The notes beneath the pieces were generated by a model that was not told the origin of the DNA, ran no database searches, and saw only the letters and a list, made by a program, of their open reading frames with translations. Made by a program: the position numbers and the translations under genes. Shown one piece after another: positions 34,276 to 46,019 of a stretch of 64,000 nucleotides of DNA; position 1 is the stretch's first letter, and each line of letters opens with the position of its first letter. Source of the DNA: Antedon mediterranea (lineage: Eukaryota; Echinodermata; Crinoidea; Comatulida; Antedonidae). Location: the NCBI RefSeq assembly GCF_964355755.1, contig NC_092678.1, positions 14,544,922-14,608,921 on the forward strand, read 5' to 3'.

Positions 34276-34567
34276 ACTTTTTCTCATTCTCACAGATTTC
34301 CTCATCTTTATCGTTTCAAATTAATTAATTAAATTTCAGTATATCACCGGGCGGTTTAGAATTAATGTTCTTTGCCTCTTGTGTTTATATATATAAAAGT
34401 ATCTCTTCGGAGATCCCGCCTCGTGAATAAAAATACTGAAAGATGAGGGCGTATCAATATGATCTCTGTTGCGCGTGCGTACAACTGAGGACTAGTGCTG
34501 TTCCGCCGTACCACGCCGAGAATGTTAAAGAGTCGTTATCCAATCGAGTTCGAACAATACCATGAAA

Positions 34568-34639
34568 GCCCCAGTGGTCTAATGGTTAGGACATCTGCAT
34601 ATCAAGCAGGCGGTCCGAGTTCGAGTCTCGGTTGGGGCG
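34568..34639 (+). tRNA. tRNA-like gene, AUC anticodon (array 1, copy 3)
   Basis: Identical to copy 2 over all 72 bases as read here, with the same TTTTT downstream and the same unit flanks. Confidence 0.7.
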
Positions 34640-34931
34640 ACTTTTTCTCATTCTCACAGATTTCCTCATCTTTATCGTTTCAAATTAATTAATTAAATTT
34701 CAGTATATCACCGGGCGGTTTAGAATTAATGTTCTTTGCCTCTTGTGTTTATATATATAAAAGTATCTCTTCGGAGATCCCGCCTCGTGAATAAAAATAC
34801 TGAAAGATGAGGGCGTATCAATATGATCTCTGTTGCGCGTGCGTACAACTGAGGACTAGTGCTGTTCCGCCGTTCCACGCCGAGAATGTTAAAGAGTCGT
34901 TATCCAATCGAGTTCGAACAATACCATGAAA

Positions 34932-35003
34932 GCCCCAGTGGTCTAATGGTTAGGACATCTGCATATCAAGCAGGCGGTCCGAGTTCGAGTCTCGGTTGGG
35001 GCG
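34932..35003 (+). tRNA. tRNA-like gene, AUC anticodon (array 1, copy 4)
   Basis: Identical to copy 2 over the tRNA portion. The unit differs by one upstream base (GTTCCACGCC for GTACCACGCC) and runs into a long (TA)n tract at its right end. Confidence 0.7.
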
Positions 35004-35140
35004 ACTTTTTCTCATTCTCACAGATTTCCTCATCTTTATCGTTTCAAATTAATTAATTAAATTTCAGTATATCACCGGGCGGTTTAGAATTAATGTTCTT
35101 TGCCTCTTGTGTTTATATATATATATATATATATATATTT

Positions 35141-35646
35141 TTTTATTTTATCAACGTTACTGTTCTTGGAATCAGAACATTAATATTTCTTTTCTGTTAT
35201 CCACCTTTTTTCATAATTTTCTAGTATTTTTTTTGTTCTATAATTCTCAACATCTAAAATTGTGAACACTTAACTAATAAATGTACTGTAGGAGATACAT
35301 TTACTAATGTTGTATAGTTATTTTCGGTAGTATTTTTTGACATATAATTCATTTATACCCTATATACAGATTATATACATTATTTTAAAATACGAATATA
35401 AAAAAACAAAAACAAAAATATTAAAAATGCATTTCTTACTTATGTGTCTAGTTTTATGTCTCACGGTTATATGTGTTTTCTTATCTTCTCGTGCGTTACT
35501 TATGTTGCGTTACGTTTCTTTTTTGTTTTCAATATTAATCTATACAATTTTTTTTTAAATTGATATTTCATATAATATAAAATGAAACTGCCTATGTGTA
35601 TTATACAACATTATTATGTAATATATTTTAAATAATCAGATTCACA
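35141..35646. other. AT-rich non-coding stretch, likely LINE 3' untranslated region
   Basis: It lies inside the target-site duplication that bounds the Tx1-like insertion, between the tRNA-like array and the last coding relic. No motif is recognised. Confidence 0.45.
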
Positions 35647-38600
35647 TCAATATAAATTATAATAGGTGGTTAAGGTAAGATCTTTTGTTTTTTCCGCCAT
35701 AAAAAGACGAGACAATGATCCGGTCCATTTGTTTACATTTTTCAAAGTGTGTGCCTTGTAAACGCAGAAGCATCCAATAGAGAACATGTGGTCTACATAT
35801 TTGTTTCCTGTACCTAGTACAATGTTTCGATAATTTACCTCGATCCCAAATGTGTGCATGGTGTAAACGTTAATATATTCCCATAAGGGTTTTACTTCAG
35901 TGCATTCATAAAAGAAATAGGCATCATCCTCTACTACGTTGCATTGTAGGCAAGTATCTGTGTTGCTTATTTTCCATGTTAACAGCCTTCTTTTGGTAGG
36001 TGTTATACAATGCAATAATTTGATGTTCAACGGTTTAAGTTTATTATCTTTAATATCTTTAATTTTTCTTTTCCATGTTAGAAACCAATCGTTCTCCATG
36101 TTAAAATATGTTTCCCATTTTGTTTTACTTTTGGATGGTTCTAGACATTTTTCCTTAATAAAGAAAGAACATATTTGCTTGCTACTCATATTCAAACATC
36201 GAACGTGTGTTGTTTTTGGTATTTATCCCTTAAAAAGATTTTCTCTTTCCATTATTTTGGAATTGCGTTTAATACAATTTGCCATTCAGCAATCCAGTTT
36301 GATTTATATCTAAGCATATCAAGTAATTCATTTGCGTTAATGAACCTATTCTCAATTACAATATCATTAATAGTTCGCACACCTGACCTTATTCAGTTTC
36401 TAAAAAATAATGACATGTCATTGTGTAAAATTATTTTGTTATACCAGAGTTGTTGATGCAATATATCATCATAACATAATTGACGTTTAGTCATACCACT
36501 ATTAAGTTTTACTAAAATACATAGTATAGATTTTTAGAAATCGGGTATGGCTTTAAAAATAGCATTTTTCTTATCAATATATGATATGTTTTCAATAATA
36601 TCTTTTGGGCCTATTCTATTAAAATATGTGTTTGGCAGACATTTCCACTTTGAATCCTCATTGTTATACAATCTTTTAAGCCAAGATATTTTTTTAAGAT
36701 TTAACCTGTGACCTGAAATCAGGCGCTTTAACACCACCACTTTCATATTCGTTTATAAGAACTACTCTTTTAACCTTTTCTCTTTTTCCATCCCACAAAA
36801 AGTCAAAAACTATGTTATCAACACGTTTTAGAACACTTTCAGGCGTGTCTATAATACTTGCAACATAAACAAGTTTCGACAGGCCAAGCCTCTTTAAGAT
36901 AATTGTTTTCCAAAAATGGTCAGATTTCTTTTTCGCCACGATTTAAGCGTGTTTTGTAACGACTATATTTTTTCGGACCAATTTTTAGCAAAACAAAATT
37001 CTTTCTCATGGCCAATATAAATACCTAAAACTTTAAAACCGTCAGAAATCCAATTAATGTCCAATAGGTTGTCCTTTTTCTTCCATTTTCCAAGCCACAT
37101 GGCATTTGTTTTTTCTGTGTTAAGTCTTAACCCAGACACACTACCAAATTTGATAACAACAACAATAGACTTTATTATGCTGTTCTCATAAATAAGACCG
37201 TGTCGTCTGACAGTTGTGCAATTTTGACCTCGACAACTGGGTCTGGTAAAAGTATACCTTTAATAAGTGTATCCTGTTTTATCTTTAACGCCATAATTTC
37301 AGCGACCAAGATGAACAGAAGTGCGGATAAAGGACAACCTTGTCTTATATCTCTAAACATTTTAAAGTTTTTTGAGCACCATCCATTGTTTAAAATAATA
37401 CATTCTGTTTCAGCATATACAACTCTGACCCATGCAATAAAAGACGGTCCAAAATTGAAATGGTACAAAGTGTTAACAAGAAAAGTTCTGTCTACTGTGT
37501 CACAAGCTTTTCTAAAGTCTAAACTTAATAATGCCCCTGATAACTTGCTAGTATCCATATATTCAATTACATCTTCGATCAATCTGATGTTTTTACCACC
37601 AAAACGGCCTCTAATGTATATCCTTTTTGATCATTACTCACAATTGTTTTAATAACATTTAGTAGCCTTTTTGTTAAAACAAAGGCGGCAATTTTATAGT
37701 CAGTGTTTAAGAGAGTTATGGGTCTCCAATTGTTTAGTCTTCGTGATCACCTTTTTTAAATATTAAGTTTATTACTCCCCTTTTTTGCGTATTTGATAGT
37801 GCTCCATTCTTTAAACATAGATTAAGAGCATTGCAGACTAATAGGCAAATCTTGGGCCATAATGTCTGATATAATTCTACCGTGAGACCATCGGTACCTG
37901 GCGCTTTATTTAGTTTCATACTCCGTATCGCTTCTTTGCATTCTACGGAGGTTAATTCTCCTTCACATAACCCCTTTTCAAGATGTGTTAACTTTGGAAC
38001 GTCTATTAAATTTAAATAATTTTGAATATCATTTGCTTGTATGTCCTCTTTTGCATACAACTTTTCAAGTGTTTGACTTCTTCAATCAGGATATCTTTAA
38101 TTTTTGTGGCGCATGCTCCGTCAGATTTTTTAATAATCTTTTTATTTGTTTTCTTTTCCCGTTATTTTTTTCCAGACCAAGGAAGTATTTGGAGTTCTTT
38201 TCTCCTTCTTCTACCCATTTTGCTCTTGAACGAATTTGAGCCCCTTTTGCCTCATAGGCATATATATCCTCTAATTCTTTAGATTTAATTTCAATTTCTG
38301 CATTCACATATTCATCTCTATCGTTGTTCATTAGTTTAGCGTTTAGTAGTTGAATTTCTTTTTGTAAATTTTCTTTATTTCTATTTATATTTTTTGATTT
38401 TAGTTTGCCAAAGTTGATTGAAAATTCTTTGATTTTGATTTTAATTAGTTCCCAGATTTCTATATTATTAAGAAAATAGAACTGCTGTGAACAGCTATCT
38501 ATTATCTGATTAATTTTGTTGAGAAATTGTTCGTCCTGTAATCGGAATTTAATTTCCATAATCCTGGACCACGAGAGTCTTGTAATATATTTATCTTAAT

Positions 38601-38680
38601 GGAAACTCCTTGGTGATCAGTAGAAAATATGATAAGGGATAATTCTGACCCTATGTTGACTTGCTTCTCATGCGCTTTCT
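35647..38680 (-). pseudogene. Tx1/L1-like LINE ORF2, broken
   Basis: On the minus strand, from 38680 downward: the end of the endonuclease (STDHQGVSIKINI), then YEAKGAQIRSRAKWVEEGEK and NSKYFLGLEKNN (38559-38086), KAPGTDGLTVELYQTLWPKI (about 37900), RT with LDFRKACDTVDRTFL, RQGCPLSALLFILVAEIMAL and the catalytic variant AQLSDDTVLFM (37582-37175), then the C-terminal LSKLVYVASII and FDFLWDGKR (36939-36694) and a C-x2-C-type end with TWKISNTDTCLQCN (about 35960). The order and wording are those of Tx1/L1-type LINEs. At least five frame breaks show that it is inactive. Confidence 0.8.
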
Positions 38681-38769
38681 TTTTTTTTTCTGTTTCTGGA
38701 TAGAACTAGATGAGCCGGCAGCTATGTTCGTATTTTTATTAGTGTTTTCATTGTTTTTTAACTAAACAT

Positions 38770-40020
38770 AACATTTTATTTAAAGGCCAATATGGTTTCA
38801 GGAAAAAGTATTCAACAGATCTTGCTTTATTAGATATTTTTGACAAAATTACAATTGCCCTGAGTAAAAATGAGTTTTCTGTTGGCATTTTCCTTCATTT
38901 ATCTAAGGCCTTCGATACTATTAACCACGATATTATTTTAATTCATAAACTTTCAAATTACGGTATCAGAGACTTCCTTTAAAATTAATTAAAAGCTACC
39001 TTTTCAATCGTGTTCAGTTTACTTCCTTAAATAATTTTAACTCTTCCTATTCCCGTTTAACTCGTGATTATTGATTTTTGTTAACGATATACCAAACAGC
39101 TCTAAATTACTAAATTTTATCTTATTTGCTGACGACACAAATATTTTTTTCTCTCATCCTAAATTAAATACCTTGTTTAAAATTGTCAATGATGAGTTAC
39201 TTAAAGTTTCAAATTGGCTCAAACACAATAAATTAACTCTTAATACATTCAAAACGAACTATATAATATTTTCTAAACGTAACATTTCAAATTCTTTAAA
39301 TGAATTGATAATAAAATGATCAAACGAGTTAATGAAACACAATTTTTAGGAGTAACCATAGATGCCTCTCTGACTTGGAAACTCCATATAAATAAAATCA
39401 GTAATCTAGTTTCTAGAAATGTTGGAATATTGAACAAATTAAAACATATCTTCCCTCAAAAAACCTTATTAACCCTTTATAATACTTTAGTTTTGACTTA
39501 CCTTTCTTATGCCAATTTATGTTGAGCAACTACTCTAGATAAATTTAATACGTTATGCCGCTGGACAAGTCAAGAGAAAACTCAAATAGACCGCCTTTTT
39601 AAACTACAAAAACGTGCACTTCGGATTTGGGCGGGAGAATCATTTGGAGCCCATACACAATTACTTTTTAAAAGATTTAACGTTTTAAACATTTATGATT
39701 TAAATAAATTACAAGTTGCCTCATTTATGTACCGTTTATCTAACAATTTACTGCCTTCACATTTAAGTGCTTTATTTACAAGAATTGACGAACGCCATTC
39801 CTATAAAACCCGATCCTCTGTTAACAATTAAAATTATATCCTTGATAATTTAAATGCTCGACGATTTTCTATTTATTATTTTGGTCCCAAACTTTGGACT
39901 TCACTCTCAAATGAACTTAAACAGAAATCTTCCTTTTATAGTTTTCAATCTAATTTCAAACACAAAATTGTTTCAGAATATGCAACATAATTTTTCGCCA
40001 ATCTTTTATCCTTATTTATT
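38770..40020 (+). pseudogene. CR1-like LINE, rest of reverse transcriptase and C-terminus
   Basis: This continues the element of 31834-33669: GQYGFRKKYSTDLALLDIF and FLHLSKAFDTINHDI (38800-38940), FILFADDTNIFF (catalytic FADD, about 39118), TQFLGVTIDASLTWKLHINK (39330-39400), LKHIFPQKTLLTLYN, then RALRIWAGESFGAHTQLLFK and FGPKLWTSLSNELK near 39900. GVPQG is lost in a deletion near 39060, and stops or shifts occur at about 38980, 39318 and 39525. No clear tail was found. Confidence 0.8.
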
Positions 40021-40195
40021 TGGTCGTGATACATGGCATTAAATCCTGGTATTCAATAATATCGTTATTTGTATCGTTATTTTTGTTATTATACCATATT
40101 TAATTATATTACATAACCTATGTAAATACGCGAATGTGATTGGATGAAACTGCATCACATGACTACCGCTGCGAGGATCGTAAATCGTATATATC

Positions 40196-40310
40196 CTCGA
40201 GAACGATGATATTGACTGAGGAATTTTCGCGTAATTATCGTGTCCCCTGTCATTAAACATACAAATTCTCGAGTACGATGATATTGACTGTGTAATTTTC
40301 GTGTGGCAAC
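40196..40310. repeat. Direct repeat of about 73 bases
   Basis: ACGATGATATTGACTG, then AATTTTCG, occurs at about 40203 and 40276. It causes the repeat-like pattern in the minus-strand frame across 40039-40386, which is not supported as a gene. Confidence 0.7.
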
Positions 40311-40334
40311 ACTCGCGTTTGCCGATAAATAAAC

Positions 40335-40432
40335 AAAAGTCATCTACTCGATCTTGAACTCGGGTGGAATTGTCACTCCATCGCAAGACAACGCTTCAAC
40401 CGCTACGCCACGTAACTTGCTTGAAGAAATTA
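40335..40432 (-). other. tRNA-like head of a possible SINE
   Basis: On the minus strand a box A-like TGGCGTAGCGG and a box B-like GAGTTCAAGATC lie about 50 bases apart, as in tRNA-derived SINEs. The stems are only partly paired. Confidence 0.35.
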
Positions 40433-40887
40433 ATCATCTAAACTATTTAAACTATGCATACATAGCGCCCTCCTTTGTTATTAGTCCACCCTAAATGTGA
40501 TGAAACACCGTTTGTGATTGGTCAATACTCACGGTAGTAACCTAGTAACTAGTACGCGCTGAACATCCGGTGATTCGGCTCTCCTCGAAGAGAAGAAGAC
40601 GAATTGTTTATTCGGCCTACCTGATTATAATATTTTTATTAATAGGCTTATTGATGGAAATTCTTCTGTTAATTTAAACGACCTAGGCCTAAGTGAATAT
40701 TTTATTGCCAAGGAATCATTAATTAGTAATTATCTGTATATTATTCTTCGCAAGGTAAGGTGTCTAGGCCTAGGCAGGCTTGTTTAAATACAATACAAAT
40801 ACTATATCAGGCCTAGCCTAGCTTCACCCAACCCAGCAGCAGACTTGTTCTTGGCTATATAATATAACAGATATTGCCTTTTATATC

Positions 40888-41032
40888 GGTTAAAAATAAG
40901 ATTTGACATCCCCTCGGGAATGATATTAAGTTCCCGGGGAATATATATTTCCCTCAGCTGGCGCTTCGGGAAATATATATTCCCTCGAACATAATATCAT
41001 TCCCTCGGGGATGTCAAATCTTATATTTAACC
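40888..41032. repeat. Long hairpin, 145 bases
   Basis: The arms pair from GGTTAAAAATAAGATTTGAC at the left to GTCAAATCTTATATTTAACC at the right, with further pairing of CCTCGGGAATGATATTA and GGAATATATATTTCCC, around a loop near TCAGCTGGCGCTTC. Weaker pairing extends outward (ACAGATATTG near 40868, CAATATCTGT near 41043). It is probably a foldback MITE. Confidence 0.8.
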
Positions 41033-41313
41033 TCTAAACAGTCAATATCTGTATAATATTTCATATTGTACTCTAATTGTTATCACTATCCCTTTTATCA
41101 TTATATTATATAATTGCCTGGTTTATCTTAACTTCCATAATTTAAACTGTTTTTATTTTTTATTTTATGTACTTTCACTATTATATATTTATATTTTAGT
41201 CTACTATGTAGCAATGTTAGTATACCTATAGGCATACGGGGGTTATGACTTAAAGTTCAGTGAACTTACTGTGACCTCCATCCACCCACATTTAATATAT
41301 GTTATGTAAATGT

Positions 41314-41345
<32 letters not shown>

Positions 41346-41379
41346 AGTGAGTGGAAAAAATAAATAAACGAAATTTTAC

Positions 41380-42130
41380 AAGGTTTTTGATGCGAGTAGT
41401 TTAAAAAACCTATTTCTTTTCAAATTCACCCGTGTGTTTTTCGCGTTGCTGTTCTATTGTTAGTCGACTGAAGCTATTGTTAGTTTGAAAGGCTGGTTAC
41501 ATAAAATTTACACAAAACTCGTATACACTTTTTTTTGTAGTGAAATTAGCCTAAATCACACAGCATTAAGACACACTTTTGATGAAAATCGGGTCAAGTG
41601 TGTTTGAATTTTGCCAAGTATAGTATTTACTTTGTTTGTTTGTATGTTTGTATGTGTGTATGTTTGTATGTTTGTATGTTTGTTTGTTTGTTTGTTAGCA
41701 CGATAGGGTTCATTCAAGTTATCGTTCTGAATTTCTGGGTGTAGATAGGTATATACCTTCAGACCATGCCTATTAAAAATCAACAAAATTGGTTTATTAA
41801 TAACTACACAAATAACAAAAAACTATTTTATTTTCAGACCGGCTAGTGTTAAAAGATAGGAGACACTTTTCAAAAGCCGGTGATCAGTTTGTAACACGTA
41901 AACTGAAATTACATTTTCTTGAGAACTACTTGTCCAAAAAATCTCATTTTTGGACAAGCGGCAAGGGTTATAATTTGTGATTTGTAAATTTAAAACATAA
42001 GTTTATTCAATGGACCGGTTTTTTCATACGAGTAGTTTTCATTTCTAATTCACACCTTAGTTTTGAACTTGTTGTTCTATTGTTATTCAATTTAAACTAT
42101 TGTTAGTTAGTTATTGATAACTAGTTTTGT
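41380..42130. repeat. Dispersed repeat, copies 2a and 2b
   Basis: Segments with CTATTGTTAGTCGACTGAAG (about 41455), AGCCTAAATCACACAGCATT (about 41548) and, after 41840, TTTTCAGACCGGCTAGTGTT and AAGGGTTATAATTTGTGATT match parts of 42720-43140 and 28855-29000. A (GTTT/GTAT)n run lies at 41629-41697. No coding content. Confidence 0.6.
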
Positions 42131-42719
42131 TAGTACCAGTGTGTGTCCTTGCTTATTTTATTCTGTACATAGGTAAATACTTAAAGAACATTATTGATTT
42201 TCAGGTAAGTTAATATACTGTTTGTCACAAAAGCTTATCTTACGTATGATATATTAAATAGCAATCATTCTGTATTCTTTTAACATGGACATATTCTTTG
42301 ATATGGACCAAAACATTAGTCAACAGGTCAAGCGGTTAAGCTTACTACAGAAGTTAAGGCAGAGGCGCCGCAAATCGGCACAGCTTCAAGACACTCCTCG
42401 ATCATTATTCTGGTCAATCTTGATTTTAGAAAGGTCATTGTTGCATTGCCGGAGTTGTTTGGATTAAAAAATTATTTAAACAAATTATTAACCCCAGCAG
42501 GATTTTAACAATGTAAAGTTAATACCTAAAGCAAAAAAAATGTATCTTTCAACATGCTCCGAGTCAGTGGATATATTTCACCCAGTTTCTGAGTCCTTTC
42601 ATTTGTTTGTTTGCCTGATTACTCAAAAAGTAATTACAAGATCTTTCCCAAAATAAAAATACAGATTGATATCCGGTCAAGGACCACTCCATTACAATTT
42701 GGAGGCAATCTGGACCACT

Positions 42720-43140
42720 TTTTAGAAATATTTTCAGACCTACTAGTGTTAAAAGAAAGGAAAGACATTTTAAAAAGCCGGTGAGCAGCCTTAAAGTAAA
42801 AAGTGAACTAAAATTGTATTTTCTGAGAACCAATTGTCTAAACAAAATAATTTTAATACTAGAGGCAAGAATTATAATTTGTGATTTGTAATTTATAAAC
42901 ATAATTAGATTTAATGTACAAATTTGTTGTTGAGAGTATTTTAAAACCCTATTTCTTTTCAAATTCACTCGTTTGTTTTTCCCGTATCTGTTCTATTGTT
43001 AGTCGGCTGAAGCTATTGTTAGTTGAAAGGCGGGTTACATAACCTTTACACCAAACTCGCAAACACATGCTTGTAGTGAAATTAGCCTAAATCACACACA
43101 GCATTAAGACACACACTTTCTGGTGACTAAATATGATGAA
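42720..43140. repeat. Dispersed repeat, copy 3
   Basis: The longest colinear copy of the family: TTTTCAGACCTACTAGTGTT, GCCGGTGAGCAGCC, AATTATAATTTGTGATTTG, then CTATTGTTAGTCGGCTGAAG and AGCCTAAATCACACACAGC. The family is unknown. Confidence 0.6.
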
Positions 43141-43322
43141 GACGAATTTTACAGTAGGCTGATTTATGCACTCTAGTATCATTATTTACTCAGTCTATTT
43201 CAATATACACAAAAAAAAAGGGTCAACCTAAGAGAACATAATCACTGTAGCGGAGCCGGTTGACCCAACCCCAAAGTTATTTACAATACTTAATATATTT
43301 GATGTTTATGATTTCTTCACAG

Positions 43323-43427
43323 AATGGAAACACACCAATCGATATTTATCTGAATCAAGATGATGTTAAATTAGAGATATTGTTCTGTCTGATAACCAAT
43401 GGTGTATCCCCAACATTTAAAAAAGAG
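43323..43427 (+). CDS. Ankyrin-repeat exon, type A (35 codons)
   Basis: After TTTCTTCACAG and before GTAATT. It reads NGNTPIDIYL, then KLEILFCLITNG, and ends in FKKE. TPID replaces the usual TPLH and the second helix is well kept. Phase 0 at both ends. It opens the right cluster and pairs with the type B exon at 44840. Nearly identical to the exon at 54307, showing recent block duplication. Confidence 0.8.
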
Positions 43428-43551
43428 GTAATTTGAAAAAAAAATTAAATTGAAATATAGCACACTGGTAAAAGTACACGTAGGCTTCCTTAATATTGTT
43501 TTGCTTCGTTTTTATTCATCTAGTGCACTGTATGTTGTTTAATTATTATTC

Positions 43552-44700
43552 ATCCTCAGCCGTTGTCAGTCCACTGCCATAGTGAACAATCTCTAGCTGC
43601 TCCTTGCCTCAATACATGTCAATTTCATATCGTTATCTCACTATTTGTCTTCCGCTATTTCTGTTCTCATCCATGGGTCTCCATGATGTCATTAGCGAAG
43701 TCCATCTATTGTCTGTTCTTCTACTGATTCGTCCAGCCCACTTCTACTTACTTAATTTTCGCATAATGTCTTGGACATGTGTTTCTTTTCTCATCCATTA
43801 ATTTGTTTTTTTCTCTTTATATGTGATTCCAAGAATATTTCTTTTCATGCCGTGCTGTGCTGCTGCTATTTTTTTCATTTTATTTGGCAGTGCCCATGTC
43901 ACAGCTTTATATGTTGTGATTTGTAACATGCATTGATTAAAGACATTTCTTTTTCGGTATTTCCCCTCGAGTGATGTTGCTCAGTTTTCCATATTGGCAC
44001 CAGCCCAATCTGATTCTCTTCTTTATCTCTTGTTCTTGATTCTTTTCTTTTATGCTGAATCTCTGCCCCAGATAGATATATTCATTAACATCATTAATGT
44101 TATTGCCATTAACAGTCACAAATCCATGAGGTACCATGAAAATTACCATAACTTTTGTTTTCTTCCTATTTACTTTCAATATCTGGCATTTGCAAGGTCT
44201 TTAAGCATATCTTCCGTTCACTGATTTGCTCCCCCAGGAGAACATTTTTTTTTCCATTGATATCCACTCCTTAATCTTCCCACGCCAGTAAGCGAAATAT
44301 GCCTTCCAAACAAGTATAAATAGTTTAGGCGAAATTGTATTACATTGTCGGACACCCTTCTTTGTGTGGTCTTTTCTCGCTTGGTTTGTGCATCGTAACT
44401 GTGGTAGTGCAGTTGGTGTAGATATCTTGAGTAGGTTAATGTACTTATGATGAATTCCATGATCTTGAAGAGCTTTTCAAACTGACTGTGTCTCTACCAA
44501 ATCAAATGCCTTTTCATAGTCTATGAAGGCCATACAATGTGGTTTGTTGTATTATTGGCATTTTTTATCGGGTTCAGTGTATGAATATGATCCATGCTAT
44601 AAAAACCACTCCTAAATCCTCCTTGTTCACTGGGTTAGTGGCTATCAAGTGAATTTTCCATTCGATATATCAGGATTCTTGAAAACACTTTGTATTGTTA
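43552..44700 (-). pseudogene. RTE-like LINE fragment (copy in unit I)
   Basis: On the minus strand broken frames give a start like MAFIDYEKAFD (here near 44525), then VNRKKTKVMVIF, VNEYIYLGQRFSIKE and RIRLGWCQYGKLSNI (44179-43990). These are marks of the RT C-terminal half and the segment after it in RTE-type LINEs. The piece ends near the complement of GCAAGGAGCAGCTAGAGATT. It lies in the intron between ankyrin exons A and B and is paralogous to the copy in unit III, so it was inserted before the block duplication. Confidence 0.7.
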
Positions 44701-44839
44701 TTAACATGATGCAACTACTCTTGGTATAATTAAAATATTTTAGCTACTTTCGATTAATTTAATTTAGTTAATCCATGTTGTAAAATCCATCGAAGGAAAA
44801 CATTTATTAATAAAAATATAACAATTTTATTTTTTTTAG

Positions 44840-44950
44840 AATGGAAGCAATGCTCTACATGTACATCTAAGTGGTAGATATGTTAAACCTACATTGAAAA
44901 TAGTGACCCATCTTATTAATCTTGGTGAATCTCCATCATTACAAAATAAG
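44840..44950 (+). CDS. Ankyrin-repeat exon, type B (37 codons)
   Basis: After TTTTTTTTAG and before GTAATA. It reads NGSNALHVHLSGRY, then TLKIVTHLINLGESPSLQNK. NALH stands for TPLH, and the repeat is four residues longer than the canonical 33. Phase 0 at both ends. Confidence 0.8.
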
Positions 44951-46019
44951 GTAATATACATTAGAGTGATGTAACCTTGTGTATGTTCGGGTGGAACTCA
45001 AAGACACCCCAGATCACTACTGTGGTGTTCATAACTATATATATATATATAACTGAGGACTAGTAGTAGAGCAGTTAATGACATGAGCTGTGCATTTTAT
45101 TACCAAAGCATGAAACTTGGCACAAAGTTTCTATAATGTATATAGATTCAAAATATCGGGGGGTGCCAAGTGTCCAACGTCCGGTATGGCGGCCATCTTG
45201 ATTTCAAAATGGCCACCATAAAAACAAAAAATGTTCATATCTTGGCAACTATACACATTAGAGACTTAATTCTGGTCTCAAATTGTTCACAAACTATATA
45301 TTTCTATTTACTCTAATGAAAATTTTCGTCCAAAAATGACCGGAAATGACGTTTCTTTCAGTGTGACCTTTGACCTCGTATTTGTATATCTCTGTAACTA
45401 CTGGTCATTTTCAATAAATGTTGGTGTCATTTTGTTCAGAATAAATACATTTATATTTGTAGTAATGAAACATTTTCACATAAAATGACCGGAAATACAA
45501 TTTATGACCTTTGACATTTAATTATTGATTTTTAATTATGTGAATATACTGTATGTGGATTTTGGTGGTCTTAAATGCACCTAATTTTGAACTTTGACCT
45601 GATAGGCGTAATTATATTAAATGATTAATGGACTTAAATTGTATATTGTACATAAAATTGGTAAACATTGTGCTTGGTGGTACCATTAGTTCAATGATGT
45701 TGGCACCTTCTGATTCGCTAAAAGTTTTAATAGTTTGACAGAGGAAATAACATACATGTTATGGAATACCGTAAAACCTCGAAAAGGTGATAGTATGAGC
45801 TTCTTTTCGAGATAGACTGTATTTGAATGTCAAATGAATAGTATGATGATCGTGTTTATATCAATATATTATTAATGACCTTACAAAGAACCCTTTATAT
45901 TTCAAAAATCAAGCCTCAGTTATTCTACAAGTTATTGTTTTCCAAGTGGCTGGTAGGCCTATTTTGATTGCATCTTCTTTTTGTAGGCCTATGCTTCCTC
46001 GGTAATATGGTCCTACCCC

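Larger units (their letters stand above)
33804..35140 (+). repeat. Tandem array of 364-base tRNA-like units, array 1
   Basis: Four tRNA-like genes spaced exactly 364 bases apart (33840, 34204, 34568, 34932) sit in nearly identical units. The array lies between (TA)n runs at about 33811-33821 and 35112-35139. Each unit also holds an internal TATATATATAAAAG tract and a conserved stretch (CTTCGGAGATCCCGCCTCGT, then GAGGGCGTATCAATATGATC). The 65-codon frame repeated in each unit is a shadow of the tRNA sequence. Confidence 0.9.
33685..38754 (-). mobile_element. Tx1/L1-like LINE insertion carrying a tRNA-like array
   Basis: The insertion is bounded by the 15-base duplication TTTTTAACTAAACAT (33670-33684 and 38755-38769), which splits the RT of a CR1-like LINE. 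On the minus strand its 3' end is at 33685, with an A-run and a hairpin (GTGG-CGTTAA-CCAC in plus reading, about 33700-33713). Its coding relics lie at 35647-38680. A tandem tRNA-like array (33804-35140) lies in what would be its 3' untranslated region. Confidence 0.75.

Noticed and set aside
34131-35056. Three identical 65-codon frames starting MLFRRTTPRMLK
   Set aside because: They are translations through the tandem tRNA-like units; the same frame recurs with every unit and ends in non-coding flank.
35337-35558. 73-codon hydrophobic frame
   Set aside because: It lies in AT-rich sequence inside the LINE insertion; apparent membrane character follows from T-richness.
42285-42467. 60-codon frame beginning MDIFFDMDQNISQQ
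   Set aside because: Short and basic, vaguely like the N-terminus of a transposase, but no family motif and no neighbouring coding sequence.
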